Assembly (NCBI GenBank): GCA_016717225.1
Contig: JADKGB010000005.1
Coordinates: 62,001-126,000 of the forward strand
Source: Flavobacteriales bacterium
Lineage (GTDB): Bacteria > Bacteroidota > Bacteroidia > Flavobacteriales_F > PHOS-HE28
Direction: 5' to 3'
Length of the DNA stretch: 64,000 nt
Shown here in pieces: positions 43,785 through 53,059 of this stretch. The notes under the pieces were generated by a model. It saw only the letters and a list, made by a program, of their open reading frames with translations. It was not told the origin of the DNA and did no database searches. Positions within the stretch are counted from its first letter, which is position 1. Every line of letters starts with the position of its first letter. The translations under genes were made by a program, and so were the position numbers.

Positions 43785-46282
43785 CAGAAGTTGATATTGA
43801 GTTTCACGCGTAACGCGAATAGCGATGCACGAGGCGAGTCCCGATAGGTGAGGCGCCATATCCCATCGATACGGAGCACCTTGAACACATTCTCCAATCC
43901 GGCGCTCGCCTCTACGAACGGGCCATCGTTCAATCGACGCATGATCGGCAAGAACAAGAGCTCGCTCGCATGTTTCCGGTCCAAGTCACCGATCAGTCCT
44001 TTCACACCGATCACCTCCCGCCATTTCAGTCTTCGGAGCAATGGTATCCTATTGAGGAAATACCCGTCAAAGTGCTGCTGGAGCGAAAGGCTCGCGTACC
44101 GATCGCTGATGAACTCGAAGAAATTCATGGTATTGTAAGCGGACTCATCGTAATAGAACGTTTCATTTCCTGGATGAACGATGAGCAATGGATACGGTAG
44201 TGTACCGAACACACGCCCGGTTTCGGCCGCATAACGCAAGTTGCCGAAAACACCAGTGGGAATTCGTTGGCTCACGCGAGCAATGATCTTCTCGTATTCG
44301 TAATTACTACCGAAGATGTTCTTCAACCCGAACGCGGTGTGCAACTCGAAAGCCGGGTACTTGCTACCAAGGCTTACACGCCGGAACGTGCCGCTCACGA
44401 ATTTCTCTCGATAAGCATAGCGCGTATTCACGGCGATTTCACTTGTTCGTATGGAGCTTATCGAAACGGGTGAAGTCTCCAGATCCCGGAACCGCAGGTA
44501 TACCAGATCTCCTCTTGGATAGAGCGTACGCTCTCGGAACAGGATAGCAGTGCTGAAGCCTTGGAACCAATCACGTTCATAGGTGACTTTGAATTCGTCC
44601 ACCAACGTGAGCTTGTTGTTGGGCGATCGGCGAAGAAAACTGCTAAGGATGTTGTCCTGTTTGAATGCGTTGATGCTCTGCCCGAGCTGTTCAATATCGC
44701 GGGTATAAAAAACACCCAACAATTGCCGGGGGTCTTTGGAAATGAAACCTTGCGCGCCAAGGCCATATTTGAATTCTTCATCCAGCGTTCCGTAGGCCAG
44801 AAAGCCGGTATACTCTATGCGTTTGCTGAACTTGTTGCTGGTGCGCATCCCGATGCGGAACCGATTGCCTTCCACCGGATTGAAACTGTACAAATTGAAG
44901 TACGGCCCGATCTCCACTTGCCCTGAAGTGTAGTAGCCTGTAACCACAGTACTGATCAGATCCATGAAGTTGCGGAACTTGGGAGTTCGCTTCATGGTAT
45001 CGACCATTTGGTAGATATCGCTCTCTCGTTTACTGAGCTGAGTATGGCGATGTTGGTCCCAGAAATCGGCACTTTCACTCAACGGATCCTCATCAACGAT
45101 CACTTCGCTAACTCCATTGTAAAAGGCCTCCTCCTTCGGTTGATTGATCTTGAACTCCTTGTAGCTCGCATTTCGCCTTCCATAAAAACCCTGGATCGGG
45201 TTCTTGGCCACCTCACCATCATCCCTCAACGGATTCAGGTCCACCATCAACTGGTCTTTGGTGAGCATGTATACTTCATGCGCCACCTGGTCATACTCCT
45301 GGTGCACTTTCAGCTCCTGAACGAAGTTGATGTTGGTCCCTGGCTCAATGCCCGCATCCAGACGTCGCACAGCGAAACTGGTATCGTTTATCCACATTTC
45401 GCCACTGAAGCAGAGTTGCTGCTGATGCTTGGGTTTGAAGCGGATCTGATAACACCACGCATGATCCACCCAATTGCTGTCTACCAGCAAATAGTCGTAA
45501 TGCTGTGAGCCGCCATCAGCGACCGGGCTCACGAAATTTTTCCCGAAGAGCGTAAGGAAATTCTCGTAGACGTTCACGTTCTGGTACATATCACCCATGA
45601 ACTGTGTAATGCTCTCGTTCTCGATACCACTTATGCGGTTGCCCCGGATGATCTCGCGCCGTGTCTTCGGATCCTGGCGGTAGTAAACATCGCTCAAGGT
45701 CTCGGTCATGAAAATGGGAAGCGACTCCTTCGTCGTGGTGGTGTCCACATAGTCGAAGATGAATTTGAAGTCCTTGAAGAGTTTCTTGTTCTTGAAATCC
45801 TCCGTGATGTTGTTAAGGTCGAACTCTACCTTGTTGTAGCTCTCATATTCATAAGCGGCGAGCTTAGCACGGTTGTTCGCCGGTTTGTTGCGGACCACTT
45901 GACGAAGCACGGCAAACGCACTGTTCTCGAGATAGGTAACCACAACTTCTTTCAGTTCCCCGCTTGAAGGTTGCATGGTGATATCGATCACCTGGGCTTG
46001 GTCTTTCTTTACTTTGATCGTAACCGGCCGATAGCCAAGACAAGTTGCTCTGATGCTATCCGTGGCATAGTATGTCTCGAGCTTGTAAAGCCCATCGAAG
46101 TCGGTATTCGTACTGATCCGGGTATCGAGAAAGCCAACGTTCACGAAAGGCAATAATTCACCTGAAACACCATCAACGACTTTCCCGGAAACACGGGTGG
46201 TTTGTGCTGAAGTGGCCAGCGTCAGGAGCATGGCAAAAAGCCCGATCAGCTGGCGGAGATGGTGGCCGGGTAGAAAACGCAT
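43784..46282 (-). CDS. DUF5686 / carboxypeptidase-like regulatory domain outer-membrane protein
   Basis: An 832-residue exported protein. After a signal peptide (about residues 1-27, with LIGLFAMLLTLATSAQ) comes a carboxypeptidase-D-like regulatory domain (GKVVDGVSGELLPFVNVG, LKEVVVTYLE), then the DUF5686 region (EYESYNKVEFDLNNITEDF, YRQDPKTRREIIRGNRISG) and a C-terminal beta-barrel-like half ending FALRVKLNINF. DUF5686 proteins are common outer-membrane proteins in Bacteroidota with no established function. The start is ATG 46282, overlapping the tatC stop region; a TTG at 46294 is possible. It is co-transcribed with tatC and lptB. Confidence 0.88.
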   Translation of the reverse strand: MRFLPGHHLRQLIGLFAMLLTLATSAQTTRVSGKVVDGVSGELLPFVNVGFLDTRISTNTDFDGLYKLETYYATDSIRATCLGYRPVTIKVKKDQAQVIDITMQPSSGELKEVVVTYLENSAFAVLRQVVRNKPANNRAKLAAYEYESYNKVEFDLNNITEDFKNKKLFKDFKFIFDYVDTTTTKESLPIFMTETLSDVYYRQDPKTRREIIRGNRISGIENESITQFMGDMYQNVNVYENFLTLFGKNFVSPVADGGSQHYDYLLVDSNWVDHAWCYQIRFKPKHQQQLCFSGEMWINDTSFAVRRLDAGIEPGTNINFVQELKVHQEYDQVAHEVYMLTKDQLMVDLNPLRDDGEVAKNPIQGFYGRRNASYKEFKINQPKEEAFYNGVSEVIVDEDPLSESADFWDQHRHTQLSKRESDIYQMVDTMKRTPKFRNFMDLISTVVTGYYTSGQVEIGPYFNLYSFNPVEGNRFRIGMRTSNKFSKRIEYTGFLAYGTLDEEFKYGLGAQGFISKDPRQLLGVFYTRDIEQLGQSINAFKQDNILSSFLRRSPNNKLTLVDEFKVTYERDWFQGFSTAILFRERTLYPRGDLVYLRFRDLETSPVSISSIRTSEIAVNTRYAYREKFVSGTFRRVSLGSKYPAFELHTAFGLKNIFGSNYEYEKIIARVSQRIPTGVFGNLRYAAETGRVFGTLPYPLLIVHPGNETFYYDESAYNTMNFFEFISDRYASLSLQQHFDGYFLNRIPLLRRLKWREVIGVKGLIGDLDRKHASELLFLPIMRRLNDGPFVEASAGLENVFKVLRIDGIWRLTYRDSPRASLFALRVKLNINF

Positions 46283-46290
46283 CTTGCTTT

Positions 46291-47127
46291 TCAACGAGAA
46301 GCGCTTGAAGTTGTTGGACGAACCGGATCCAGACGCAACCGCTCAGCCCGAGCAGCCAGAAGGATGCTTATTTCATAAAGAAGTAGTAGCGGAAGCGACA
46401 CCAGGATCTGGCTGACGACATCCGGTGGAGTTATGATGGCAGCCACGATCAGAATGACCACGAAGGCGTGTTTGCGGTACTGTCGCAGGAAAGCCGAACC
46501 CACAATACCAATTCGGGCCAAGAGCAGCATGACGATAGGCAATTCGAAGGCAACACCGGTCCACAGCAAAAAACTGTTCAGTATTCCAACATAACTGTCC
46601 AAGGTCCATAGTTTATGGATCGATGGACTCAGCGAGTACCCGGAGAAGAACTGGAAACTCATCGGGGCTAGCACCCAATAACCGAACGCTGCACCAAGCA
46701 GGAACAGAAGGATAACGAACACCACAATACCACTTACGGCGTTTCGTTCCTTCTCCTTGAGGCCAGGAGCCACGAATCTCCAGAGTTGCCATATGATGAT
46801 CGGGCTGGCGATGATCAGTCCGAACGTGAAGGCGATGCTGAACGACATCATGAACTCCTGCTGGGGACTATTGCTGATCAGATCGAAGTTCATGTCCGCC
46901 ACACAAAAATCATCGCCCATCCCCAAGCGCTTGCCCACGGCGCAGAGGATCCGGTAGGTGATAAAACCCGACTTGGTGGGTCCCATTACGAACCCTTGAA
47001 AGATCTCTTGAACGAAGATGTATACGCCCACAGTAGCGGTAACCACTGCAGCGGCTGATCTTACCAAGACCCAACGGAGCTCCTCCAAATGCTCCAGAAA
47101 CGACATTTCCTTGCCCTGTTCGGCCAT
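46291..47127 (-). CDS. tatC: Sec-independent protein translocase TatC
   Basis: A 278-residue inner-membrane protein, the receptor of the twin-arginine export pathway. Begins MAEQGKEMSFLEHLEELRW, the TatC amphipathic N-terminus (FLEHLEELR), and has six membrane helices; VAPGLKEKERNAV matches the conserved cytoplasmic loop, and SYVGILNSFLLWTGVAFELP the third periplasmic region. Length is normal for Bacteroidota (longer than the E. coli protein because of an insertion near residues 55-95). It heads the operon with DUF5686 and lptB, and 237 bp separate it from divergent recQ. Confidence 0.95.
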   Translation of the reverse strand: MAEQGKEMSFLEHLEELRWVLVRSAAAVVTATVGVYIFVQEIFQGFVMGPTKSGFITYRILCAVGKRLGMGDDFCVADMNFDLISNSPQQEFMMSFSIAFTFGLIIASPIIIWQLWRFVAPGLKEKERNAVSGIVVFVILLFLLGAAFGYWVLAPMSFQFFSGYSLSPSIHKLWTLDSYVGILNSFLLWTGVAFELPIVMLLLARIGIVGSAFLRQYRKHAFVVILIVAAIITPPDVVSQILVSLPLLLLYEISILLAARAERLRLDPVRPTTSSASR

Positions 47128-47364
47128 GCGATGCTATTCCCGGTGCGTTGATCGCCGTTTCAGCGTCAAGGCGCCTAAGATAACGGCCCTCTCCGGCGAC
47201 GAAGTCCTGACCGCAAGGGTTCTCAACGATCCGGTCGCGCTTGTTGGTGCTTTCGTCGAGGAAGTATCAATAGCTGTTAAGACATGCATCGTCTATTCGG
47301 GTGAGTGGCTTACATTTAAGCGATCAAAAAATAACAAGCGGCTGCTCCGGCCGTATCATTCGAT

Positions 47365-49554
47365 ATGACGACTGTAGACCAATCCCCTCGCGAAGCGTTA
47401 GAACGATTCTTCGGATTCAAGAAATTCAAAGGCGAGCAAGAAGCCGTGATCCAGAACGTGCTCGCTGGCAAGAACACATTCGTGATCATGCCCACGGGTG
47501 GTGGCAAGAGCCTTTGCTACCAGTTGCCCGCCCTGATGAGTGAAGGCACCGCTATCGTGGTAAGCCCACTGATCGCGCTCATGAAGAACCAGGTTGACGC
47601 GCTTCGTGGCTTCGGCGATGATGATGGGGTGGCCCACTTCCTGAACAGTTCGCTTTCGCGCACAGAAGCACAAAAGGTGAAACAGGACATCCGAAGCGGT
47701 GTTACGAAGATCCTGTACGTGGCGCCCGAAAGTCTGACCAAGAAAGAGAACGTGGAATTCCTTCGCGAGATCAACATCAGCTTCTTCGCTATTGACGAAG
47801 CGCACTGCATCAGCGAGTGGGGCCATGACTTCCGCCCGGAGTATCGCCGATTGCGCACCATTTTCGACGAGATCAACCGTGTGCCGATGATCGCCCTTAC
47901 AGCAACGGCAACGGAAAAGGTGCAGGAAGACATCCTCAAGAACCTGGATATACCTGGTGCTACAACGTTCAAAGCCTCGTTCAATCGACCCAACCTCATG
48001 TACGAGGTGCGGCCCAAGGTGAACGTGGCGAAGGAGATCACCAAATTCATCAAGCAGCATAAGGGTAAGAGCGGGATCATCTATTGCCTCAGTCGCAAAA
48101 AGGTGGAAGAGATCGCCATGACCTTGAACGTGAACGGGATCAAAGCCCTGCCCTACCATGCCGGCATGGACGCCGGCCAGCGTATTGACCATCAGGACCG
48201 TTTCCTTATGGAGGATGTGGACGTTATCGTGGCGACGATCGCCTTTGGAATGGGGATCGACAAGCCGGATGTGCGGTTCGTGATCCACCATGATATCCCG
48301 AAGAGCTTGGAGAGTTATTACCAAGAAACCGGCCGTGGCGGTCGCGATGGAGGTGAAGGGATCTGCGTGGCATTCTATAGCTACAAGGACATCGAGAAGT
48401 TGGAGAAATTCCTGCAAGGCAAACCGATCGCGGAACAGGAGATCGGCAAACAGCTATTGGCCGATACGGTGAGCTATGCTGAAACCAGCATGTGCCGCCG
48501 GCGATTCCTCCTGCACTATTTCGGAGAGGTACTTCCCGGCGATAATTGCGGATCGTGCGACAACTGCTTGAATCCCAAAGAGCCGTTCGACGCGAAAGAC
48601 GATCTGGAGATCGTGTTGGACGCCATCAAGGAGAGCAAAGAGCGGCACCGTGGCAAATTCATCTGCGATGTTCTCGGTGGCATGGAAACCAGCGAGATCA
48701 AGAACTACAATGGCCATAAACTTCAGTGCTACGGTATCGGTCGCGAGCATGATGTACACCATTGGATGGGTATCATCCGGCAGGCCACGGTGAGCGGGTA
48801 TTTGCACAAGGACATTGAGACCTACGGCAACCTGAGCCTTACAGAAGAGGGCAAGAAATTCCTGAAAAAGCCAGTGACCGTCATGTTCATCAAGGAACGT
48901 GACTACACGGAAGGCGATGTGGACCTGGACGACGAGTTCAGCAGCGGCAAAGGCGGCGGTGCTGCTGATGAGAAGCTGATGAAAATGTTGCAAGAGTTGC
49001 GGCAGGAGATCGCCAAGAAGCACAAGCTTCCGCCGTATGTGATCTTCCAGGACCCCTCGTTGGAAGAGATGACGGTTCGTTACCCGATCAGCATCGATGA
49101 CCTGACTCAGGTTTCGGGTGTAGGCCCTGGAAAGGCCCAGAAATATGGCAAGCCGTTCATCGAACTGATCGCGCGCTATGTGGAAGAAAACGACATCGAA
49201 CGTGAAGATGATGTGATGGTGCGCTCGGTGATGAACAAGAGCAGCAACAAAGTGCACATCATCCAGAACATCGACAAGCGGCTTCCAATGGAAAGCATAG
49301 CGAAGTCGAAGGGCCTAACGATCGACACCTTGCTCACAGAGATGGAAACGATCGTGATGAGCGGCACCAAGCTGGACATTACGTACCACTTGAACGAAGC
49401 TCTGGAAGACGATCAGCAGGAGGAGATCATGGAATACTTCCGGACGGCCGAGACCGACGACCTGAAAACCGCACACGATGAGTTCGGGGGCGACTACACC
49501 GATGAGGAGATCCGCTTTATGCGCTTGAAGTTCATGAGCGAGATGGCGAATTGA
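47365..49554 (+). CDS. recQ: ATP-dependent DNA helicase RecQ
   Basis: A 729-residue helicase. Walker A MPTGGGKSLCYQLP is at about residues 42-55, DEAH with AIDEAHCISEWGHDFRPEY near 140-158, motif VI region GRGGRDGGEG near 324-333. The RecQ-C-terminal zinc region shows CRRRFLLHYFGE and CGSCDNC, and an HRDC-like region is near residue 575 (LTQVSGVGPGKAQKYG). The final 150 residues are an additional C-terminal part normal for Bacteroidota RecQ. It is monocistronic. The 237-bp upstream gap holds TACATTTA at 47311 as a weak -7 candidate. Confidence 0.96.
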   Translation: MTTVDQSPREALERFFGFKKFKGEQEAVIQNVLAGKNTFVIMPTGGGKSLCYQLPALMSEGTAIVVSPLIALMKNQVDALRGFGDDDGVAHFLNSSLSRTEAQKVKQDIRSGVTKILYVAPESLTKKENVEFLREINISFFAIDEAHCISEWGHDFRPEYRRLRTIFDEINRVPMIALTATATEKVQEDILKNLDIPGATTFKASFNRPNLMYEVRPKVNVAKEITKFIKQHKGKSGIIYCLSRKKVEEIAMTLNVNGIKALPYHAGMDAGQRIDHQDRFLMEDVDVIVATIAFGMGIDKPDVRFVIHHDIPKSLESYYQETGRGGRDGGEGICVAFYSYKDIEKLEKFLQGKPIAEQEIGKQLLADTVSYAETSMCRRRFLLHYFGEVLPGDNCGSCDNCLNPKEPFDAKDDLEIVLDAIKESKERHRGKFICDVLGGMETSEIKNYNGHKLQCYGIGREHDVHHWMGIIRQATVSGYLHKDIETYGNLSLTEEGKKFLKKPVTVMFIKERDYTEGDVDLDDEFSSGKGGGAADEKLMKMLQELRQEIAKKHKLPPYVIFQDPSLEEMTVRYPISIDDLTQVSGVGPGKAQKYGKPFIELIARYVEENDIEREDDVMVRSVMNKSSNKVHIIQNIDKRLPMESIAKSKGLTIDTLLTEMETIVMSGTKLDITYHLNEALEDDQQEEIMEYFRTAETDDLKTAHDEFGGDYTDEEIRFMRLKFMSEMAN

Positions 49555-49577
49555 GGACGAGAATGCACGAATATTAT

Positions 49578-49609
49578 GATGAAGGCCGGGTACTTAACCG
49601 GCCTTCATC
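49578..49609 (+). terminator. hairpin terminator after recQ
   Basis: Twelve-base perfect arms GATGAAGGCCGG (49578-49589) and CCGGCCTTCATC (49598-49609) around an eight-base loop lie 23 bases after the recQ stop. No T-run follows, so it may also stabilise the 3' end or act bidirectionally. Confidence 0.7.
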
Positions 49610-49620
49610 CATTACACCGG

Positions 49621-49752
49621 TCAGCGCTCGTGGCTCCCTCCAAAAGCCAAGTCGCTCGAAACCGACAACACCATTGCAGCACTTCCCATTCGCATCGCCT
49701 CCTGATCGATGTCAAACGTTCGAGCTTGCGCTCCACGAGCTGATTCCTTCTA
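49621..49752 (-). pseudogene. decayed C-terminal remnant of an M20 amidohydrolase
   Basis: On the minus strand an in-frame stretch of about 43 codons reads TFDIDQEAMRMGSAAM and ends at a stop codon at 49621. It closely matches the C-terminus of the intact M20 gene 0.7 kb away (TFDIDEEALRIGSAIM), with similarity at the base level too. Upstream the frame meets a stop (49750-49752) and no start is visible. So this is the tail of a lost second copy, presumably from a tandem duplication. It explains part of the 278-bp gap between recQ and the next gene. Confidence 0.75.
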
Positions 49753-49832
49753 CGCGCTGGGATCCAAACGTCACAGGCAGCGGGCACCTCGCCCGTTCTC
49801 AATGGATCATCGTATTCACCGGCCGGGCTTCT

Positions 49833-50336
49833 TCATGATGAACGGAAGTCAACCATCATCACCCGCAAAACCCGATCCAGAACCTGCGTCGAGGGTTGAT
49901 ACCAGCAACCGACAACAGGAACATGGGCAGACCGTCCCCGATCGGTCATACGCCAACAGGTTGGCGTGTTGAAACCGGTTCCCGGACCAATGCGGCGCCT
50001 GACATCATAGTAGACATCAACGGTATCACCTACCTGCATGCTGTCGATCCTTTGCAGATCCGGCGAGAAATCTATTGCGTCCATACCGATGAAAAGCTCG
50101 AAAACAGGCGGACGTCCGTCAACGACAAGGAAGCGTTTCTTTGCATTATACCTGAGCTTCACATCAGGCGACACGTCAGCGAGATAAGTGATCCTGCCCG
50201 TGACCTTCTGGAACTCCTGTCGTGGAGCCTCTCCACGCCGAAGTATGAACAATTGGACCGCACTGAGGACTTCACCTTCAGGGCTAGCCATTCCCGACGA
50301 AAAAGGGGAGCTCTTGCGGTTCGCGTCGTCATTCAA
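49833..50336 (-). CDS. hypothetical protein, unknown
   Basis: A 167-residue protein with no recognised family. Residues about 30-110 look like a small beta-rich domain (FQKVTGRITYLADVSPDVK; VDVYYDV), resembling in outline the DUF3592-type proteins, but no firm match can be made. The C-terminal 50 residues lack this character. Its ATG overlaps the stop of the M20 amidohydrolase by four bases, so it is translated with it. It ends near the M20 remnant. There is no signal peptide or clear membrane segment. Confidence that it is a real gene rests on the overlap and on sensible composition in the first two-thirds. Confidence 0.5.
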   Translation of the reverse strand: MNDDANRKSSPFSSGMASPEGEVLSAVQLFILRRGEAPRQEFQKVTGRITYLADVSPDVKLRYNAKKRFLVVDGRPPVFELFIGMDAIDFSPDLQRIDSMQVGDTVDVYYDVRRRIGPGTGFNTPTCWRMTDRGRSAHVPVVGCWYQPSTQVLDRVLRVMMVDFRSS

Positions 50337-51514
50337 TCTGGGCTGAGCTCTTCCACTGCCCCGAATGCCATGATCGCACTACCGATCCGCAGCGCCTCCT
50401 CATCGATGTCGAAGGTCGGCGTGTGCAACCCGCGCATGGGTTGACCTGGCGCACCGGTACCGAGCCGTAAGAAACAACCGGGCATCACATGCGTGTAGAA
50501 CGCGAAGTCCTCGCTACCCATACGCTGTTCCATGCGTACCACGTTGTCCGGGCCAACGAGTGCTTCGGCAGCTGAGCGCATTCGCGCGGTGAGCGCATCA
50601 TCGTTCATCAGCACAGGATAGCCTTTACGCACTTCGAAGTCACAACTACCACCGTACGAGGCGCAGATCTCTTGCGCACGTCGAGGAAGCCATTCGTGCA
50701 ATTCATCACGCAGGGGTTCGCTGAACGCCCTGAGCGTACCGGCGATGTGAACATGGTCGGGCACCACGTTGGTAGCACCTAGGGCTTCCACTCTGCCGAA
50801 GGCCAAAATTGTCTTCTCCGAAGGTCGATAAGCTGCGAACTCTTCCTTCAATGCCAAGAGCAGGTGCGCGGTGATGGTGATCGGATCGATGAGCCTTTCG
50901 GGTTGCGCGGCATGGCCTCCTTTGCCTTTCACCGTCACATACAGCTCGTCACTGCTGGCCATAAAGGGACCTTCGCGGAAACCAATCTTGCCAAAAGGCA
51001 GTTCCGGTGTGCAATGCTGGCCGAGTATGGAAGACGGTGTGGGATCGCTGAGCGCGTTCTCCTTCAACACCAGTGTCGCACCTCCCGGGATCTTTTCTTC
51101 ACCGGGCTGAAAAAGCAACATCACAGTCCCGCCCCATTCTTTGCGTAACGCGTGCAGGATAGCCCCTGCGCCGAGCACCATGGCCGCGTGTGCGTCATGG
51201 CCGCAAGCGTGCATTATGCCATCGTTCACACTGCGATAGTCACAGGTATTCTGCTCTTGGATCGGCAACGCATCGATATCCCCGCGTAAACAAATGCACC
51301 CATCACCGGGTCGTTCACCACGCACCAGCCCGATCACTCCAGTGCCGGCAACAGGCTCACGCACCTCGATCCCGAGCAAGCGTAATTGCGAAGAGATGTA
51401 CTTACCGGTTTCGGTTTCCTGGTAACTGAGTTCCGGGTGAGCGTGCAGATGTCTCCGCCATCCGACAATGGCTGCATGCTGCCGCTGCGCTTCCTGCTTG
51501 ATCAGTTCGATCAC
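50333..51514 (-). CDS. M20-family amidohydrolase / metallopeptidase
   Basis: A 393-residue zinc amidohydrolase of the M20D type (hippurate, N-acyl-amino-acid or IAA-amide hydrolases). It starts GWRRHLHAHPELSYQETET, then LRGDIDALPI, and DGIMHACGHDAHAAM, containing the metal-binding His and Asp; FQPGEEKIPGGA has the catalytic Glu pair; GKGGHAAQPERLIDPI is the dimerisation lid. The C-terminal metal ligand is in MGSEDFAFYTH. Substrate is unknown. It begins 3 bases before the TauE/SafE stop, so it lies downstream in a four-gene minus-strand unit. A relic of a related gene lies 0.6 kb downstream. Confidence 0.93.
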   Translation of the reverse strand: MIELIKQEAQRQHAAIVGWRRHLHAHPELSYQETETGKYISSQLRLLGIEVREPVAGTGVIGLVRGERPGDGCICLRGDIDALPIQEQNTCDYRSVNDGIMHACGHDAHAAMVLGAGAILHALRKEWGGTVMLLFQPGEEKIPGGATLVLKENALSDPTPSSILGQHCTPELPFGKIGFREGPFMASSDELYVTVKGKGGHAAQPERLIDPITITAHLLLALKEEFAAYRPSEKTILAFGRVEALGATNVVPDHVHIAGTLRAFSEPLRDELHEWLPRRAQEICASYGGSCDFEVRKGYPVLMNDDALTARMRSAAEALVGPDNVVRMEQRMGSEDFAFYTHVMPGCFLRLGTGAPGQPMRGLHTPTFDIDEEALRIGSAIMAFGAVEELSPD

Positions 51515-51879
51515 TTGCCAAAGATGAGCTTGATGGCAGCGATGATCATCACCCCGCCGAAGATGCGCTTCACGGTGGTTGGCGGCAAGGTGAGTGAGAG
51601 CTTACTGCCGAAGTAGGCACCGATGACGAACGTCCCACCGATGATCAAAGCCGCACGCCAATCGAGGTTGCCACTGCGGTGATAGTTCATTACCGCCAGA
51701 ATGCCAACCGGAAGAAGCAACACACCGAGGCTTGTTCCGATGGCTTGGTGCTGTGTAAAGCCGAGGCCCCACATCAAAGCCGGTACGATAAGGATCCCGC
51801 CGCCAACACCCACGAACCCACTGAGCACGCCAGCTAAAACACCGATGAGCACCAGCACGAGCAGCGTGTTCACATCCAT
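51511..51879 (-). CDS. small TauE/SafE-family membrane protein
   Basis: A 122-residue membrane protein with four hydrophobic segments: MDVNTLLVLVLIGVLAGVLS then GFVGVGGGILIVPALMWGLG, with the conserved GxGGG of TauE/SafE (sulfite/organosulfonate exporter) proteins. It is half the usual 250 residues, corresponding to one repeat, so it may form homodimers. The open frame continues upstream to 52017 but that part has no family likeness and overlaps the TolB-like gene; ATG 51879 is used. Its stop overlaps the M20 start. Substrate cannot be told. Confidence 0.82.
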   Translation of the reverse strand: MDVNTLLVLVLIGVLAGVLSGFVGVGGGILIVPALMWGLGFTQHQAIGTSLGVLLLPVGILAVMNYHRSGNLDWRAALIIGGTFVIGAYFGSKLSLTLPPTTVKRIFGGVMIIAAIKLIFGK

Positions 51880-51889
51880 CGGTCGTTGA

Positions 51890-53059
51890 TCAGATATCAA
51901 GAGCGAGGGAGAAGTGGAACACGTTAGGCAAAACACGACCATCATCCACGCCCCAAGCCCAATCAGCCCGAACGAAATAACCCAACAATCGCGTACGCAA
52001 GCCGAAGCCATAACCACCTACGATAGGTTCGCGCTGGTTCTTGATGGATATCGTGAGCGGCCCTTGTTCGATCACCTGCGTGTTGAACGAATTGCTCTCT
52101 GCATATGGATCCGAACCCGTCCATGCAGTGCCGAGATCCCCGAACCCAATGATCTGGAAATTCTGGACAAAATCACTGCGGATCGGCTTGTTGAGGAGAT
52201 ACTTGAAGATCGGTACGCGGAGCTCGGTATTCATCACAGCGAAACTGTTACCGTTACGCGTGTTGTAGAAAAAGCCTCGAACCGGCAAGACCAATGACTG
52301 ATAGAAGTAGTTCTGCGTGGCGTCGATCGGATTGTCAGCATTCACTTTCGGGAAGAGCCAATTGTCGACCCCCCCCATGAGGAACAGAACCTTTCTACTG
52401 CCGATGGAGGTACTGCTTGCTAGTCGTGTGACCCAAATGATATCGCGGTGAACGCGGAGCGAATGGCGAAGATCAACACCAAGAACCTGCATATCGGTCC
52501 GCAAACCATCCGGCTGTTTGTAGTATTCGGCGAACGCCTTGAGTTTCCAGCCAGTCCATAGGTTGAGCCCGCGCGGCCTGCTGCTGTCGTAGATGTATTC
52601 CAGTTTGGCCCCAACGGTCTGGTCACTTGCATTGGGAAGTCCCAGGGTGAAGTTGTCGGTACTCTTGACAACCAGCCGATCATGACGGTACATGAACGTG
52701 GCGCGCAGCGACGCCAGTTCGGAGAAGGGATATGATAGCCTGTACTGCGCTTGGTGGGTATGGACCTTCACCACCGCTTGATCGAAAAAGAGCAGGTTGG
52801 CTTGGCGTTGAAGGGTCAGTTCCTTGTCCACCCGCCGGCGCAGGTTCTGGAACTTCAACATGTAATGATTGTTGTTCAGGTCCAGTGCAAGGCGGAAACC
52901 ACCAACGATCTTGTAGTCGTCGAAGAGGTCGCTCATCGCCATGCGCGTTAAGCCGCTCAGGCCCGGGGCGAGCGCGTCGGAATTTGTAAGCGGCTGATAG
53001 AATCGCCCAGTGTACTCGTTGCTCAACTGCGTGAGTACTTCGTCGGTGGCGAAATTCAC
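51890..53059 (-). CDS. C-terminal part of the TolB-like/beta-barrel protein (frameshifted)
   Basis: This ORF (389 codons from GTG 53059) carries the C-terminal beta-barrel-like region of the gene upstream: FATDEVLTQLSNEYTGRFYQ, GLTRMAMSDLFDDYKIVGG, many alternating hydrophobic strands and a final DGRVLPNVFHFSLALDI. The frame stays open upstream of the GTG (AQFPEQRNYNVNF) into the other ORF's region, so it is not an independent start. The combined span, 51890-55155 plus one base, gives 1088 residues in one frame, the size of the Bacteroidota family. So one base is missing close to 53095. The GTG overlapping the upstream stop would permit only poor translation as a separate protein. Confidence 0.8.
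   Translation of the reverse strand: MNFATDEVLTQLSNEYTGRFYQPLTNSDALAPGLSGLTRMAMSDLFDDYKIVGGFRLALDLNNNHYMLKFQNLRRRVDKELTLQRQANLLFFDQAVVKVHTHQAQYRLSYPFSELASLRATFMYRHDRLVVKSTDNFTLGLPNASDQTVGAKLEYIYDSSRPRGLNLWTGWKLKAFAEYYKQPDGLRTDMQVLGVDLRHSLRVHRDIIWVTRLASSTSIGSRKVLFLMGGVDNWLFPKVNADNPIDATQNYFYQSLVLPVRGFFYNTRNGNSFAVMNTELRVPIFKYLLNKPIRSDFVQNFQIIGFGDLGTAWTGSDPYAESNSFNTQVIEQGPLTISIKNQREPIVGGYGFGLRTRLLGYFVRADWAWGVDDGRVLPNVFHFSLALDI

Noticed and set aside
47128..47364. Missing sugar-phosphate isomerase gene between tatC and recQ
   Set aside because: No remnant of a coding frame is visible in these 237 bp; it seems an ordinary promoter region.
47398..48417. Minus-strand frame of 339 codons opposite recQ
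   Set aside because: Opposite the RecQ helicase motifs; His-rich, with no recognised domain.
49833..50000. Second frameshift within the hypothetical gene behind M20
   Set aside because: The neighbouring frame reads plausibly (FQHANLLAYDRSGT), but without a family to compare the shift cannot be supported.
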